64,000 nt of DNA from Gordonia namibiensis NBRC 108229. Lineage in GTDB: Bacteria > Actinomycetota > Actinomycetes > Mycobacteriales > Mycobacteriaceae. The stretch covers positions 62,001-126,000 of the forward strand of contig NZ_BAHE01000056.1 of NCBI RefSeq assembly GCF_000298235.1. The letters are read 5' to 3'. The notes beneath the pieces are model-generated. The model made no database searches, was not told where the DNA came from, and saw only the letters and a program-made list of their open reading frames with translations. Shown here one piece after another: positions 24,658 to 33,847 of the stretch; positions within the stretch are counted from its first letter, which is position 1, and every line of letters begins with the position of its first letter. Made by a program: the position numbers and the translations under genes.

Positions 24658-25616
24658 CAGTCGCTGAGTGGTCCGTCGCGATGAGGCTCCAGCACACGGG
24701 CTTTGAGGTGTTTGTAACCGCGAACGCGGAGGGACGGCATCGACTTGAGATAGAACCGGTCGTCGTCGGCGATCTGGGTGGCGACCGAATCGTCGACCAG
24801 GGTGGTTCCGGGACGTGCGGAACTCGTCAGTCGCGACGCGATGTTGACCGGTTCGCCGAAGACGTCACCGAGGCGGGGGAGCACCGCGCCACGGGCGAGG
24901 CCGACCCGGAGCGGCGGCAGGTGGTCGCTCTCGGAGAGGCGATGGATCTCGAGTGCAGCGGCTGCGGCGGCTCCGGAATCGTCAAAGGTGAACATCACGG
25001 CGTCGCCGAGGGTTTTGACCACGCGGCCGCCGTGATCGACGACGACGTCGAAGGTGTCGTCCTCGAACGAACCCAGCAAGGCCTCGAGGTCACCCAGATC
25101 GATGCGACGGGACAGGCTCGTGTAGCCGACGATGTCGGCGAAACCGACGACGAGGTCGACCTTCTCCTCTGAGGAGTGGTCGGTGTGCCGTTCGATGGCC
25201 AGCGCCATGTGCCGGCGCCAGATGAGGTGCTGGATCTGGCCGAGTGCTTCGCTCATCTGCTCCAACGTCCAGGGGATCGTCGGGTCGTCGGCGATCTCGC
25301 GGAGCTGCTCGGCCTCCCACTCGGCCAGACGGGAGATGGTCTGGCCGATGGCCCGCGCCATCGCGATCTGGGTGGTCTCCGGCATCGCCCCCGACGATGC
25401 GTTGAACATCTCCAGGGCCTCCATGTCGCGATCGGAGAAGACCTTCTCTTCCGACGACCTCCGCGCGAATCCGAAGGCATTCCACGCTTTCTCCGCGAAC
25501 TCCGCGGAAACGCCGAGCTTCTCGATGAGCTCGTCACGGGTGTAGCGAGGGGTGTACGGGCTGTCCTCGCCCTCGGACGCGTCGGTGGTTCCACTGGATT
25601 CGGTGACCTCACGCAT
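24657..25616 (-). CDS. Class III adenylate cyclase with Rv1264-type N-terminal regulatory domain
   Basis: 319 residues from the ATG at 25616 (a start 30 bases further upstream is possible). N-terminal regulatory domain, residues about 20-140: YTRDELIEKLGVSAEFAEK, then FSDRDMEAL, as in the pH-sensing Rv1264 and Rv2212 of M. tuberculosis. The cyclase domain has the metal Asp in VGFADIVGYTSLS, the second in TLGDAVMFTF with the substrate-specifying Lys just before, and the transition-state residues in EPVNIASRL. Should make cAMP in the cytosol with acid-sensitive autoinhibition (family knowledge). Confidence 0.88.
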   Translation of the reverse strand: MREVTESSGTTDASEGEDSPYTPRYTRDELIEKLGVSAEFAEKAWNAFGFARRSSEEKVFSDRDMEALEMFNASSGAMPETTQIAMARAIGQTISRLAEWEAEQLREIADDPTIPWTLEQMSEALGQIQHLIWRRHMALAIERHTDHSSEEKVDLVVGFADIVGYTSLSRRIDLGDLEALLGSFEDDTFDVVVDHGGRVVKTLGDAVMFTFDDSGAAAAAALEIHRLSESDHLPPLRVGLARGAVLPRLGDVFGEPVNIASRLTSSARPGTTLVDDSVATQIADDDRFYLKSMPSLRVRGYKHLKARVLEPHRDGPLSD

Positions 25617-25746
25617 GGGAGCAGTCTCCCTCACCTCGGCGCGCACCGCGGACCGTTCTCGGCAGTGCGTCGAGGATCACCGCGACGGGTCAAGACCGGT
25701 AAACCCCTCATCGAGAGACCTGGCGCGCAGAACCTATCCGCTGTTG

Positions 25747-25791
25747 TTGACATCACAGCGGCCCGAGCAGCATCATAAACTGATATCAGTT
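25747..25791 (+). promoter_or_regulatory. Promoter and operator of the flavoprotein gene
   Basis: TTGACA at 25747-25752 and a -10-like CATCAT at 25771-25776 (18-base spacing). The operator AACTGA-TA-TCAGTT (25778-25791), a perfect palindrome, lies just downstream where transcription should start. The same half-sites and layout are found at 40749-40796, and TTGACATCAC is common to both promoters. Confidence 0.65.
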
Positions 25792-25814
25792 CAGGAATGG
25801 CAATGGAGGTTGGC

Positions 25815-27149
25815 TTGACCGACAATCGATACGACCTGCTCATCATCGGAGCCGGCATGGCAGGTTGCACTGTCGGTGCTCGCGCCGCGGAGGCCGGGCT
25901 CCGGGTCTGCATGGTCGACGTCGCCGGCGACATCGGCGGGTCGGCCCGGTACGCTGGCTACGTGTGGTCGATGCCGGACCACGGCGCGATGGACAAGCAC
26001 AACCCGGGCGGCGACGACGAACTGCGTCGACACCTCGTTGACCGCTTCCCGGAGGCCGTCGAGTGGCTGCGGTCGTTCGGTGCCGATGTGGGCGAACGCC
26101 AGCCGATCCTGCCTTACGGAGCCGGATACAAGTTCGACACCAACCACTTCCTCGAGCTGTGCCGGAAGAAACTGAGCGAGACCGGGAACGAGCTCCTCCT
26201 CAACACCGAGACCCGCCGGCTCATCGTCGAAGACGGCACCGTCGTGGGCGCCGTGGTCACCTCGGCAGACGGCGAGGAGCGGGAGATCCGTGCGGCCTAC
26301 ACCGTGATCGCCACCGGGGGATTCCAGGCCGATCCGGAACTCCGAGCGCGCCACCTGCATCCCGAAGCGCGGACGATCGAACTGCGCTCCAACCCGAACA
26401 GCGCCGGCGGCGGACACCGACTCGCACGCGAGGTCGGGGCCGCCTTCGGCAAGGAGCACGCAGGGTTCTACGGACACCTCATCCCGAGCGGAATCTCGTT
26501 GGGAGAGGACGACTTCGTCGAACTGGCGCTGTACTACAGTGAGCACTGCCTGCTGTTCAACGTCGAGAACAAGCGTTTCGTCGACGAGACCCTGGGCGAT
26601 CACCTGAACACCATCGAGCTCCTCGAGCAGCCCGAGGCACGAGGTCTCCTGGTCGCCGACGCGCGTGTGTACCGCGACTGGATGACGGCGCCCTACGTCG
26701 AAGGTGCCGTCGCCCCGGACAAGTTCGGGATCACCGCCAAGCGCGGCGGACGGGTCGGCATGGCCGAGTCCCTGGAGGAGTTCGAGTACCTTCCCGAGGA
26801 GTGGGGCTACGACGGCAAGGCCATCGCCGCCGCGATCACCGAGTACAACGAGGCGATCAAGGAGAACAAGGCCTCACCGGCGCACACGCTCGACCCGCAA
26901 CCGCTCGACGAGGCCCCGTACTACATCATCGAGACGGTCCCCGCGGTCACCTTCCCCTTCTACGGAATCTTGATCGACACCGAAGCCCGGGTGCTCGACG
27001 AAGCGGGACAACCGATTCCGGGTCTTCTTGCGGCAGGATCGGACACCGGTGGGCTCTGGTACCGCGCCTACGGCGGCGGCCTGGCGACAGCGCTGACCTT
27101 CGGCCTGACGGCCGCGAACACCGCGAGCTCAACCCTGTCGGTGCGCTGA
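25815..27149 (+). CDS. Fumarate-reductase/ketosteroid-dehydrogenase-type FAD oxidoreductase
   Basis: 444 residues if started at the TTG at 25815, which has GGAGG 5 bases upstream; the ATG at 25797 would leave almost no leader after the operator. FAD-binding DLLIIGAGMAGCTVGARAAEAG at the N-terminus, VIATGGFQADPELR in the middle, and the closing GSDTGGLWYRAYGGGLATALTFGL for the second FAD contact. Family members transfer hydride to or from an alpha,beta double bond, as succinate dehydrogenase or KstD do. The shared operator with the operons at 39741 and 40896 puts it in the same catabolic regulon. A strong terminator follows. Confidence 0.85.
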   Translation: MTDNRYDLLIIGAGMAGCTVGARAAEAGLRVCMVDVAGDIGGSARYAGYVWSMPDHGAMDKHNPGGDDELRRHLVDRFPEAVEWLRSFGADVGERQPILPYGAGYKFDTNHFLELCRKKLSETGNELLLNTETRRLIVEDGTVVGAVVTSADGEEREIRAAYTVIATGGFQADPELRARHLHPEARTIELRSNPNSAGGGHRLAREVGAAFGKEHAGFYGHLIPSGISLGEDDFVELALYYSEHCLLFNVENKRFVDETLGDHLNTIELLEQPEARGLLVADARVYRDWMTAPYVEGAVAPDKFGITAKRGGRVGMAESLEEFEYLPEEWGYDGKAIAAAITEYNEAIKENKASPAHTLDPQPLDEAPYYIIETVPAVTFPFYGILIDTEARVLDEAGQPIPGLLAAGSDTGGLWYRAYGGGLATALTFGLTAANTASSTLSVR

Positions 27150-27170
27150 CCCGACGCACCTGAAGCGACA

Positions 27171-27206
27171 AAAGGAGCGCCCGACCGCCAGGTCGGGCGC
27201 TCCTTT
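27171..27206. terminator. Bidirectional intrinsic terminator
   Basis: Perfect 16-base stem (AAAGGAGCGCCCGACC at 27171-27186, complement at 27191-27206) with a GCCA loop, A-rich on one side and TTT on the other. Separates the flavoprotein gene (stop 27149) from the convergent 13-gene operon (last stop 27222). Confidence 0.92.
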
Positions 27207-27221
27207 CGTCGTCGTAGCGGC

Positions 27222-28271
27222 TCAGTGCTTCGGAAGGACGACCGCGCGGCCGGGCAGCTCGCCGCGGCGCAACTGCTCGTACGCCTCGGGTGCATCACGC
27301 AGGTCGAAGGTCACGGTCTCTGCTGTGAGTTTGCCGGCGGCGGCCAGCGCCACCACCGCGGCGAGGTCGGATCGTGTGCCCCAGAACGGCGCTCGGACCT
27401 GCCAGCCCGAGGCGAGGCCGACGTCCTTGCCGACCGTCACGCGACCGCCGGCGGTCCCCACGATCACCAGGCGGCCCCCGGGACCGAGGACGGTGGTGGC
27501 TGGTTCGACCGTCGCCGGGGCGCCGGCGAAGTCGAGGACGATGTCGGCTCCGCCGCGTGCGCGGATGTCCTCCGCCGCTTCGTCGACCGACGGATACGAC
27601 GCGTCGGCCTTCAGGGCCAGGGCCAACGCGCGGGCCTGCTCACGGTTGTCGACCGCGATCACCGCACCCACACCCATGGCACGCAGGATCTGAATGGCCA
27701 TGTGGCCCAGGCCCCCGACGCCGATGACGACGGCGACCGTCGACGCGTCGATGAGATCGGAGTTCGACGAGATGGCGTGGTAGGCGGTGAGGCCGGCGTC
27801 CGCGAGAGGCGCTGCGACCGTCGGATCGAGACCGTTGGTCGGGACCAGCACATCCGCCGACGGAACCAGCAGGCGTTCGGCCAGACCACCGTGATGTCCG
27901 AGTCCGTTTCCGATCCGTGGGTTCCGGCCCCCGGGCTTGCGAGCCAGTGAGAGGCAGTAGTTCTCGCGTCCACGGGCACAGTTTCGGCAGGTTCCGCATG
28001 ACCAGATCCCGTGCACGACGACCGTTTCGCCGATCCAGGCGGGATCGGCCTGAGGTCCGACCGCACGCACGGTCCCGGCCACCTCGTGGCCGAGGGTCAG
28101 GGGCAACGGGTAGTCGAAGACGCCGGACGGGGTGTCCATGACGTGCAGGTCGGACAGGCAGAGTCCTGCGGCGTCGACGTCGAGGAGAAGTTCGGTGCCG
28201 GTCGGCTCCGGGTCGGCGATCTCCCGCACCACCGGGGGACGCCCCCATTCGGTGAGTTGTACTGCCAGCAT
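27222..28271 (-). CDS. Zinc-dependent alcohol dehydrogenase
   Basis: 349 residues from the ATG at 28271 (AGGAG 7 bases upstream). Catalytic zinc ligands in GLCLSDLH and LGHEVAG, structural zinc cysteines in WSCGTCRNCARGRENYC, and the dinucleotide fold VAVVIGVGGLGHMAIQIL. Medium-chain alcohol dehydrogenase acting on an alcohol/aldehyde or ketone intermediate in the cytosol. Last gene of the long minus-strand operon. Confidence 0.9.
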   Translation of the reverse strand: MLAVQLTEWGRPPVVREIADPEPTGTELLLDVDAAGLCLSDLHVMDTPSGVFDYPLPLTLGHEVAGTVRAVGPQADPAWIGETVVVHGIWSCGTCRNCARGRENYCLSLARKPGGRNPRIGNGLGHHGGLAERLLVPSADVLVPTNGLDPTVAAPLADAGLTAYHAISSNSDLIDASTVAVVIGVGGLGHMAIQILRAMGVGAVIAVDNREQARALALALKADASYPSVDEAAEDIRARGGADIVLDFAGAPATVEPATTVLGPGGRLVIVGTAGGRVTVGKDVGLASGWQVRAPFWGTRSDLAAVVALAAAGKLTAETVTFDLRDAPEAYEQLRRGELPGRAVVLPKH

Positions 28272-28273
28272 GG

Positions 28274-29320
28274 TCAACTCCTGTTCTCGTCCAGACGCAC
28301 GAGCGTCTTCCCGGTGGTGAGTCCCTCGAGCATCGCGGCCAGAGCCGCGGGTGCGGACTCCAGACCGTCGAAAACGGTTTCCTCGTAGTGCATCCGGCCC
28401 TGCGCCAGGTGTTCGCCGATCTCGCGCTGCATGGCCGGGAGAAGGTCGTTGTAGGAGCCCGCGCGGTAACCCTGCACGGTGATGCTCTTGGAGACCAGTT
28501 GAAAGAGGTTGCGGGGACCCGGCGGTGGCGTCTCGGCGTCGTACGCGGCGATGGCCCCGCACACGGCGACCCGACCACCGGGGTTCATCGCATCCAGAGC
28601 CGCTTCGAGATGATCGCCGCCGACGCTGTCGAAGTAGGCGGTGATGCCTGCGGGTACCGTTTCCGCCAACCGGTCGGTCAACGGGGACCGGCGATGGTCG
28701 AAGGCGGCATCGAGTCCGAGTCGCTCGCGGAGGTACTCGACCTTCGCCGGACTGCCGGCGGAACCGACGACGGTGGCACCGCGCAGGCGTGACAGTTGTG
28801 CGACGAGACCGCCCACGGCGCCGGCCGCAGCCGAGACCCACACCGTGTCGGTGTGTTTGACGTCGAGGACCGCGTGCACGCCCGCGTAGGCGGTCAGTCC
28901 CGAACTGCCCAGCGGGCCCAGGAACCACTGGGGAGGGTGGTCCAGGGTGTCGACGACCGAGAGGCCGCCGTATCCGCCGAGAGTCGCGCCGTCGGCACGG
29001 ACGACGGCATGCTCGCGGAAACCACACAGGTGTGAGACATGTTGTCCAACAGCGAACTCCGGCGATCGGGAATCGACGACGACTCCCAGCGCCAGACCTG
29101 CGAGAGGTTCGCCGAGTGCGAACGGGGGGAGGTATCCGTCCGGGGTCGTCTCGGCCAGTCTGATCCGGATCGACGGATCGACCGACAGCCAGGTGTTCCG
29201 CACGAGCACGTCCCCGGGGCGCAGCGGTGGCAGAGCCTGGTCGGTGATGGCGAGATCACCGGCGCGCAGAGGCCCGCGGGGTCGGCGCGCGAGCGTCACC
29301 ACCTGCGTCGAGGAGATCAT
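28274..29320 (-). CDS. Zinc-free MDR NADPH oxidoreductase (prostaglandin-reductase/CurA type)
   Basis: 348 residues; the ATG overlaps the preceding stop (ATGA). Starts MISSTQVVTLARRPRG. Typical of NADPH-dependent enone reductases of the leukotriene B4 dehydrogenase group: WLSVDPSIRIRL, LGPLGSSGLTAYAGV, the cofactor loop VSAAAGAVGGLVAQL, and ITAYFDSVGGDHLEAAL. No zinc ligands. Probably reduces a 2-enone or 2-alkenal type double bond. Confidence 0.87.
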   Translation of the reverse strand: MISSTQVVTLARRPRGPLRAGDLAITDQALPPLRPGDVLVRNTWLSVDPSIRIRLAETTPDGYLPPFALGEPLAGLALGVVVDSRSPEFAVGQHVSHLCGFREHAVVRADGATLGGYGGLSVVDTLDHPPQWFLGPLGSSGLTAYAGVHAVLDVKHTDTVWVSAAAGAVGGLVAQLSRLRGATVVGSAGSPAKVEYLRERLGLDAAFDHRRSPLTDRLAETVPAGITAYFDSVGGDHLEAALDAMNPGGRVAVCGAIAAYDAETPPPGPRNLFQLVSKSITVQGYRAGSYNDLLPAMQREIGEHLAQGRMHYEETVFDGLESAPAALAAMLEGLTTGKTLVRLDENRS

Positions 29321-30369
29321 CTGCGGAAGTGGTCCACGCCGTCGATGCACCGGACCGTGAGCCGGCTGTCAACGACGAGGACATCGAGGTGCGCCATCGT
29401 CTCGCACACGGCGATCAGCCGGTTGAAGGTGTCGAGCGAGGAGAAGGGTCGATTGTGGCGAGTCCAGAGGAGTCTCTCGGCAACCTGGTGACCGGGCAGT
29501 GCGCGCCCGGCGTCGTCGAGCACCGCCAGGATCTCGTCGAACCTTCTCCGGTGGTGTTCCAGGAGGACCTGGGCGCGCTCGCCGACGAGGCCACCGACGT
29601 CGCCGTGCGCCGGGGCGATCGTGCGCGGGGACTCGTCCGCGACCATCAGTTCGAGGGAGCTCAGGAACTTGGCGAGGGGGAGGTCCCAGACGCCGAGTTC
29701 GAAACCGATCGACGGTGTGATCGTCGGCAGAATGTGATCGCCGGTGAACGACAGGCCGGTGTCGAGGTCGTGGAAGACCATGTGGCCCTTGGTGTGGCCG
29801 GGGGTGTGTACCGCCTCGATACGTCGGCCGGGCAACGGCAACAGTCCCGGTTGCAGCCAGGTGTCCGGGGTGTCCCAGTCGTCGACGTCGAACGGCTCGT
29901 CGACCGTCAGGCGGTAGACCTCGTCGGCGAGTTCGTAGGCGCCGGACCGACGGGCCTGGATGAGTGACTCCTCCGGCACATTGCTGTTGATCCGGGCGAT
30001 CTCGACGAGCCCGTGTGCCTCGCGCGCGCCCATGTGGATGGCGCAGCCGTATCGGCGCCGGAGTTCGACGGCGAACGTGTAGTGATCGCGGTGGATGTGC
30101 GTGACGAAGATGTCGGTGATCTCGTGCGGTCGGCGACCGATCGAGGCGAGGGCGGTGGACATCTCCTCGTGGGTGCCCGGTCGGTGCCATCCGCCGTCGA
30201 TCAGGGCGAGCCCCGAGTCGGTTTCGAGCACATAGACATTCACCGCCCGCAGTCCGTCCTGGGGCAGCTCGAGCGGGATGCGGTGCACGCCGTCGACGAC
30301 GGGGTGGCATCCCGGCTCGAGCCAAGCCGTACGGCTCACGGCCGTACGGCTCACGGCCGAACGGTTCAC
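29317..30369 (-). CDS. Metallo-beta-lactamase-fold hydrolase
   Basis: 350 residues from a GTG at 30369 that overlaps the EthD gene stop (GTGA). Metal motif THIHRDHYTF (HxHxDH), the later HTPGHTKGHM and FTGDHILP complete the binuclear site, and APAHGD supplies the last His. Such folds include lactonases and thioesterases, and a lactonase would fit an operon that seems to degrade oxygenated acids. The first 14 codons are built from a 15-base DNA repeat (RSAVSRTAVSRTA), so the N-terminus may be non-essential. Confidence 0.87.
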   Translation of the reverse strand: MNRSAVSRTAVSRTAWLEPGCHPVVDGVHRIPLELPQDGLRAVNVYVLETDSGLALIDGGWHRPGTHEEMSTALASIGRRPHEITDIFVTHIHRDHYTFAVELRRRYGCAIHMGAREAHGLVEIARINSNVPEESLIQARRSGAYELADEVYRLTVDEPFDVDDWDTPDTWLQPGLLPLPGRRIEAVHTPGHTKGHMVFHDLDTGLSFTGDHILPTITPSIGFELGVWDLPLAKFLSSLELMVADESPRTIAPAHGDVGGLVGERAQVLLEHHRRRFDEILAVLDDAGRALPGHQVAERLLWTRHNRPFSSLDTFNRLIAVCETMAHLDVLVVDSRLTVRCIDGVDHFRR

Positions 30370-30370
30370 G
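30326..30370. repeat. Three tandem 15-base repeats at the start of the metallo-hydrolase gene
   Basis: GCCGTACGGCTCACG at 30326-30340 and 30341-30355 are identical; 30356-30370 differs at two bases. In frame, they encode a repeated five-residue unit (SRTAV-type) and include the GTG start. Confidence 0.85.
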
Positions 30371-30701
30371 GCGTCGGTGCAGTCAGCGGCACCATGGTCT
30401 TCTCGTCGCCGTACCAGATCATCCGACGTCCGCGCATCGCGCCGACATGCTCGACCGCCGCCGCCCACTCGGGGCTGCGCAGGGCCGCCTCGAGGGCTTC
30501 CCGGGATGCGAAGCTCAGGACCGACAATCCGTCCCACCCCGAGGACTTCTCATCGAATCCCTCCACGATCTCGGTGTGCTGCCAGCGCAGGAGGCCGGGG
30601 AGCGGGTAGGTGACATCGGCGTGCTCGCCGCGCCACCACTCGATGAACTGGTCGTGGGTCCAGTCGCTCGGTCGGGATGCGAGCACCATCAGATTGAACA
30701 T
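30366..30701 (-). CDS. EthD-domain protein
   Basis: 111 residues. The EthD/dimeric alpha-beta-barrel signature is clear: MFNLMVLASRPSDWTHDQFIEWWRGEH at the N-terminus, then PGLLRWQHTEIVEGF and FASREALEAALRSPEW. EthD-type proteins were first seen in ether degradation and act as accessory or small-molecule-handling proteins in several catabolic operons. Here it links the CoA-ligase gene (24 bases away) with the metallo-hydrolase. Confidence 0.85.
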   Translation of the reverse strand: MFNLMVLASRPSDWTHDQFIEWWRGEHADVTYPLPGLLRWQHTEIVEGFDEKSSGWDGLSVLSFASREALEAALRSPEWAAAVEHVGAMRGRRMIWYGDEKTMVPLTAPTP

Positions 30702-30725
30702 GTCGTTTCCTAGCGTCGTTGCGGG

Positions 30726-32225
30726 TCAGGCGTTTTCGTGGGTACGTCCGGCGAGCCGGCTGGCCAGCGAGATGGCGTCGGGTCGCGAGAGCTTACCGAC
30801 CCGGTTCTGGGGAAGGTCCTCGACCGAGAAGACGTACTCGGGCCACTTGAACTTCGGGAATCCGGACTGGTCGAGTTGTGCGGTGATCGACTCGAGCGTG
30901 ATCTCTGCGTCCCCCGCGACGACCAGGGCCGCGGCCCGTTCGCCGAGCAGGTCGTCGGGAACCGGGACCACGCAGACCTGCACCACCCCGGGCAGGCCGG
31001 CGATGGCACTCTCGACCTCGTTGATGTCGATGTTGCGTCCGCCGCGGATGATGATCTGCTTCTGTCGGCCCATGACCTGGATGAAGCCGTCCTCGCCGAC
31101 CTCGACGAGGTCGCCGGTGGGCAGGAAACCGTCGGCGGTCAGCTCCGGGGGTTGCGGGACACCGCCGCGCGCGTACCCGACGAACAGCGACGGGCCGCGC
31201 ACCTGTGCATCACCGATCTGACCGGGCGGCAACTCGGCGCCGGATGCGTCGACGGCGCGGACGACGGTGCCCGGGAACGGCTTTCCGTCGCGTCCGAGAC
31301 GCAGCTCCGGCGGGTCGGTCGGCAGCGGGCTGGTGTGGCCGAGGCATTCGGACATGCCGAACACGCGCAGGAACGTGGTTCCCAGGGTCTCCTCGGCCTC
31401 ACGCAGCGCACGCACGTTCATCGGTCCGCCGCCCACCGTCATGGCACGCAGTGAGGTCAACGGCTGGTCGGCGCCGTCGGCGATGGAGAGCTGGAGCGCC
31501 ATCGTGGGGACGAGCATCGTCCAGGCCACCTCGTGGCGGCGCATGGCCTCCAGGGCTCCCGCGGGGGTCCAGCGCTCGATGCTGACCATCCGGCCGCCGA
31601 GGTAGGCGGGCAGGTAGAGGCCGAAGCAGAACGCCGCCACCGACGACAGCGGGACGAACGCGCCCACTGCCTCGCCGGGGCGGAGCCCGACGATCTCGAT
31701 GGTCGACTGGGCCGCGTAGCGAATGGCTTTCTCGGACTGCACAACACATTTGGGCCGTCCGGTCGAGCCGGAGGTCATCGCGACGGCGGAGCCGCCGGCC
31801 CAACGGTCGATTGCGCCGAAGGTGTCCGCGGCGAGCACGGTCCGGTCCCCGGCGAGCAGGCGATGACCGAACCGGCCGTCCGTGGCGCCCCAGTGCTCGA
31901 GCACCTCGTCGGTGGCGATGACCACGTCGGGTGCGATGTCCTCGACGGCCAGGTCGAACTCGGAGGCGGTTGCGTGCGGGCTCAGGACCGCGACGACGCC
32001 GTCGCGCAGGCCGGTGGCCACCACGCAGGCCAGGGTCAGCCAGGTGTTGTCGGCCTGGACGATCACCGTGGGGGCCTCGTCGCGGTGCGCGGCGATGGCA
32101 TCGGCGACTCGTTGTGCCGTCGAGACGACGGTGCCGATCGCGTGCTCACCGAACTGGTCGACGACCGCGATGGCGTCGGGGGTGCTGCTTGCCCGTTCGA
32201 GCAATTCGGTTGCCAGAGTCTTCAT
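30726..32225 (-). CDS. Acyl-CoA synthetase (class I adenylate-forming)
   Basis: 499 residues. AMP-binding motifs: A3 VAMTSGSTGRPKCVV near residue 150, GMSECLGHTS in the middle, TGDLVEVGEDGFIQVMGR, and the C-domain hinge with GGRNIDINEVESAIAGLPGV, ending with the catalytic Lys in QNRVGKLSR. Activates a carboxylic acid to its CoA thioester at the start of a degradation pathway. The substrate is not deducible, but no fatty-acid tunnel or membrane tag stands out. Confidence 0.9.
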   Translation of the reverse strand: MKTLATELLERASSTPDAIAVVDQFGEHAIGTVVSTAQRVADAIAAHRDEAPTVIVQADNTWLTLACVVATGLRDGVVAVLSPHATASEFDLAVEDIAPDVVIATDEVLEHWGATDGRFGHRLLAGDRTVLAADTFGAIDRWAGGSAVAMTSGSTGRPKCVVQSEKAIRYAAQSTIEIVGLRPGEAVGAFVPLSSVAAFCFGLYLPAYLGGRMVSIERWTPAGALEAMRRHEVAWTMLVPTMALQLSIADGADQPLTSLRAMTVGGGPMNVRALREAEETLGTTFLRVFGMSECLGHTSPLPTDPPELRLGRDGKPFPGTVVRAVDASGAELPPGQIGDAQVRGPSLFVGYARGGVPQPPELTADGFLPTGDLVEVGEDGFIQVMGRQKQIIIRGGRNIDINEVESAIAGLPGVVQVCVVPVPDDLLGERAAALVVAGDAEITLESITAQLDQSGFPKFKWPEYVFSVEDLPQNRVGKLSRPDAISLASRLAGRTHENA

Positions 32226-32271
32226 TTCGCCTCACTCAGGGAAGTTCCGACGTGATGGGGATGGGTGGTGT

Positions 32272-33081
32272 TCATCGTGCGGTCCACCCGCCGTCGACGA
32301 CCAGGGTCTGCCCGGTGACGTAGGAGGACGCATCCGAGGACAGGAACAGCACGGCGCCGTCGACCTCGCCCTCGCGTCCGCCTCGGCCCAGCATCGTGTT
32401 GCGACGGACCCAGCCGGCCGACTTCTCGTTGGTGAACAGCCCGTCGGTCATCTCGGTGTCGAACCAGCCCGGGACGACGGCGTTCACCCGCACGCCGCGG
32501 CGGCCCCACTGGCCGGCGAGCTCTCGGGTCATGCCGAGGGTGCCGGCCTTCGACGCGGCGTACGACGCCCCGCCGATGGGGGCGGTCGACACGAGGCCGA
32601 CGACCGACGCGATGTTGATGATCGACGCGTTGACCGGGGTGTCGTCGGCGGCGTTCTCGGTCAGGCGGGTGACGAGATGGGTGGACAGGTGGAAACCGGC
32701 GAGGAGGTTCAGGTCGAGGATGCGGGCGAAACCCTCGGGTGTCTCCTGCTCGGCGTGGGGCGGGCCGGCCATACCGGCATTGTTCACCAGGATGTCGACG
32801 CTGCCTGCTGCGTCGAACGCCGTGTCGATGAGTGCGCGACGGTCGGCGTCGTCGGTGACGTCGCAACGGAACGGGACGACGCTGGGGTACTTGTCGGCGA
32901 GCTCCTGCAGACGGTCGAGCCGGCGTGCGGCCGCGTAGACCGTGGCGCCAGCCCCGGCGAGCGTCGCGGCGAAGCCCAGGCCCAGGCCCGACGACGCCCC
33001 GGTCACGACCGCGGTCTTGCCCGCGAGCCCGAAGAGTGCCGCCGGGGAACCTCCCGGATGATCACTTGTGTCGATGGTCAT
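32272..33081 (-). CDS. Short-chain dehydrogenase/reductase
   Basis: 269 residues. Cofactor motif VVTGASSGLGLGFAATLAG near residue 22, AARR after beta-2 (NADP preference possible), NNAGMAG, catalytic block SIINIASVVG and SYAASKAGTLG, and PGWFDTEMTD. One of two SDRs placed back-to-back in the operon (10 bases to the next). Would interconvert hydroxyl and keto groups of an acyl-CoA or ring intermediate. Confidence 0.88.
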   Translation of the reverse strand: MTIDTSDHPGGSPAALFGLAGKTAVVTGASSGLGLGFAATLAGAGATVYAAARRLDRLQELADKYPSVVPFRCDVTDDADRRALIDTAFDAAGSVDILVNNAGMAGPPHAEQETPEGFARILDLNLLAGFHLSTHLVTRLTENAADDTPVNASIINIASVVGLVSTAPIGGASYAASKAGTLGMTRELAGQWGRRGVRVNAVVPGWFDTEMTDGLFTNEKSAGWVRRNTMLGRGGREGEVDGAVLFLSSDASSYVTGQTLVVDGGWTAR

Positions 33082-33091
33082 GGTTCTCCCC

Positions 33092-33847
33092 TCAGTAGAC
33101 CGCGGTCCGGCCGCCGTCGACCGGGATCAATGCGCCGGTCGTGTAACCGGCGGCGTCGCTCGCCAGATGGGTGACCATCCCGGCGATCTCCTCCGGCCGT
33201 CCGAGGCGTCCGGCGGGAAGGCGGTTGGTGACCAGCCCGATGAACTCCTCGTCCCAATTCTCCGCCATGTCGGTGGCGAAGCTGCCGGGCATCACGCAGT
33301 TCACGCGCACCGTCGGTGCGTATTCCTGCGCGAACGCCTGGGTGAGGGCGTTGAGGCCGTTCTTGGCCGCCGCGTACATCGCCTCGGCGGGGCTCGGGCG
33401 CACCGCCCCGATGCTCGAGATGTTGATGATCGAGCCGCCGCCGTTGGCGCGCATCCGATCGCCGGCCACCGCCATGAGCCGGAACGGTCCCTTGACGTTG
33501 ACCTCGATGGTCTTGTCCCACAAGGACTCCGAGACCGACATCAGGTCCTTCTCGAGCGGCGCGATGCCGGCGTTGTTGACCAGGATGTCCAGGCTTCCGT
33601 GACGTTCGATGATGCCGTCGACGGCGGGTTCGAGCTCATCCCAGCGGCCGACGTGCAGTGCGAGCGGATGCGCTTCACCGGTCGTCACGTCGTCGAGGGC
33701 GGCGACGGCCTCCACGCAGGCGTCGAGCTTGCGGCTGGCGACGACGACCGTTGCGCCGGCTTCCTTGAGACCCCGGGCGATGGCCAGTCCGAGTCCCCGG
33801 CTCGCGCCGGTGACCAGAGCGACCTTGCCGTTCAGTTCGTTGCTCAC
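33092..33847 (-). CDS. Short-chain dehydrogenase/reductase
   Basis: 251 residues from a GTG at 33847 that overlaps the acyl-CoA dehydrogenase stop (GTGA). Motifs: LVTGASRGLGLAIARGLKEAG at residues 11-31, NNAGIAP, SIINISSIGAVR, MYAAAKNGLNAL, PGSFATDM, and the closing VDGGRTAVY. FabG-like. Its coupling to the DGPxEVH-type dehydrogenase repeats the ACAD/SDR association seen at 8251-11263. Confidence 0.88.
   Translation of the reverse strand: MSNELNGKVALVTGASRGLGLAIARGLKEAGATVVVASRKLDACVEAVAALDDVTTGEAHPLALHVGRWDELEPAVDGIIERHGSLDILVNNAGIAPLEKDLMSVSESLWDKTIEVNVKGPFRLMAVAGDRMRANGGGSIINISSIGAVRPSPAEAMYAAAKNGLNALTQAFAQEYAPTVRVNCVMPGSFATDMAENWDEEFIGLVTNRLPAGRLGRPEEIAGMVTHLASDAAGYTTGALIPVDGGRTAVY

Noticed and set aside
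27222-29027. Possible 601-residue fusion extending the alcohol dehydrogenase upstream
   Set aside because: The extra N-terminal part is an out-of-frame reading of the enone reductase gene; the ATG at 28271 has its own ribosome site.
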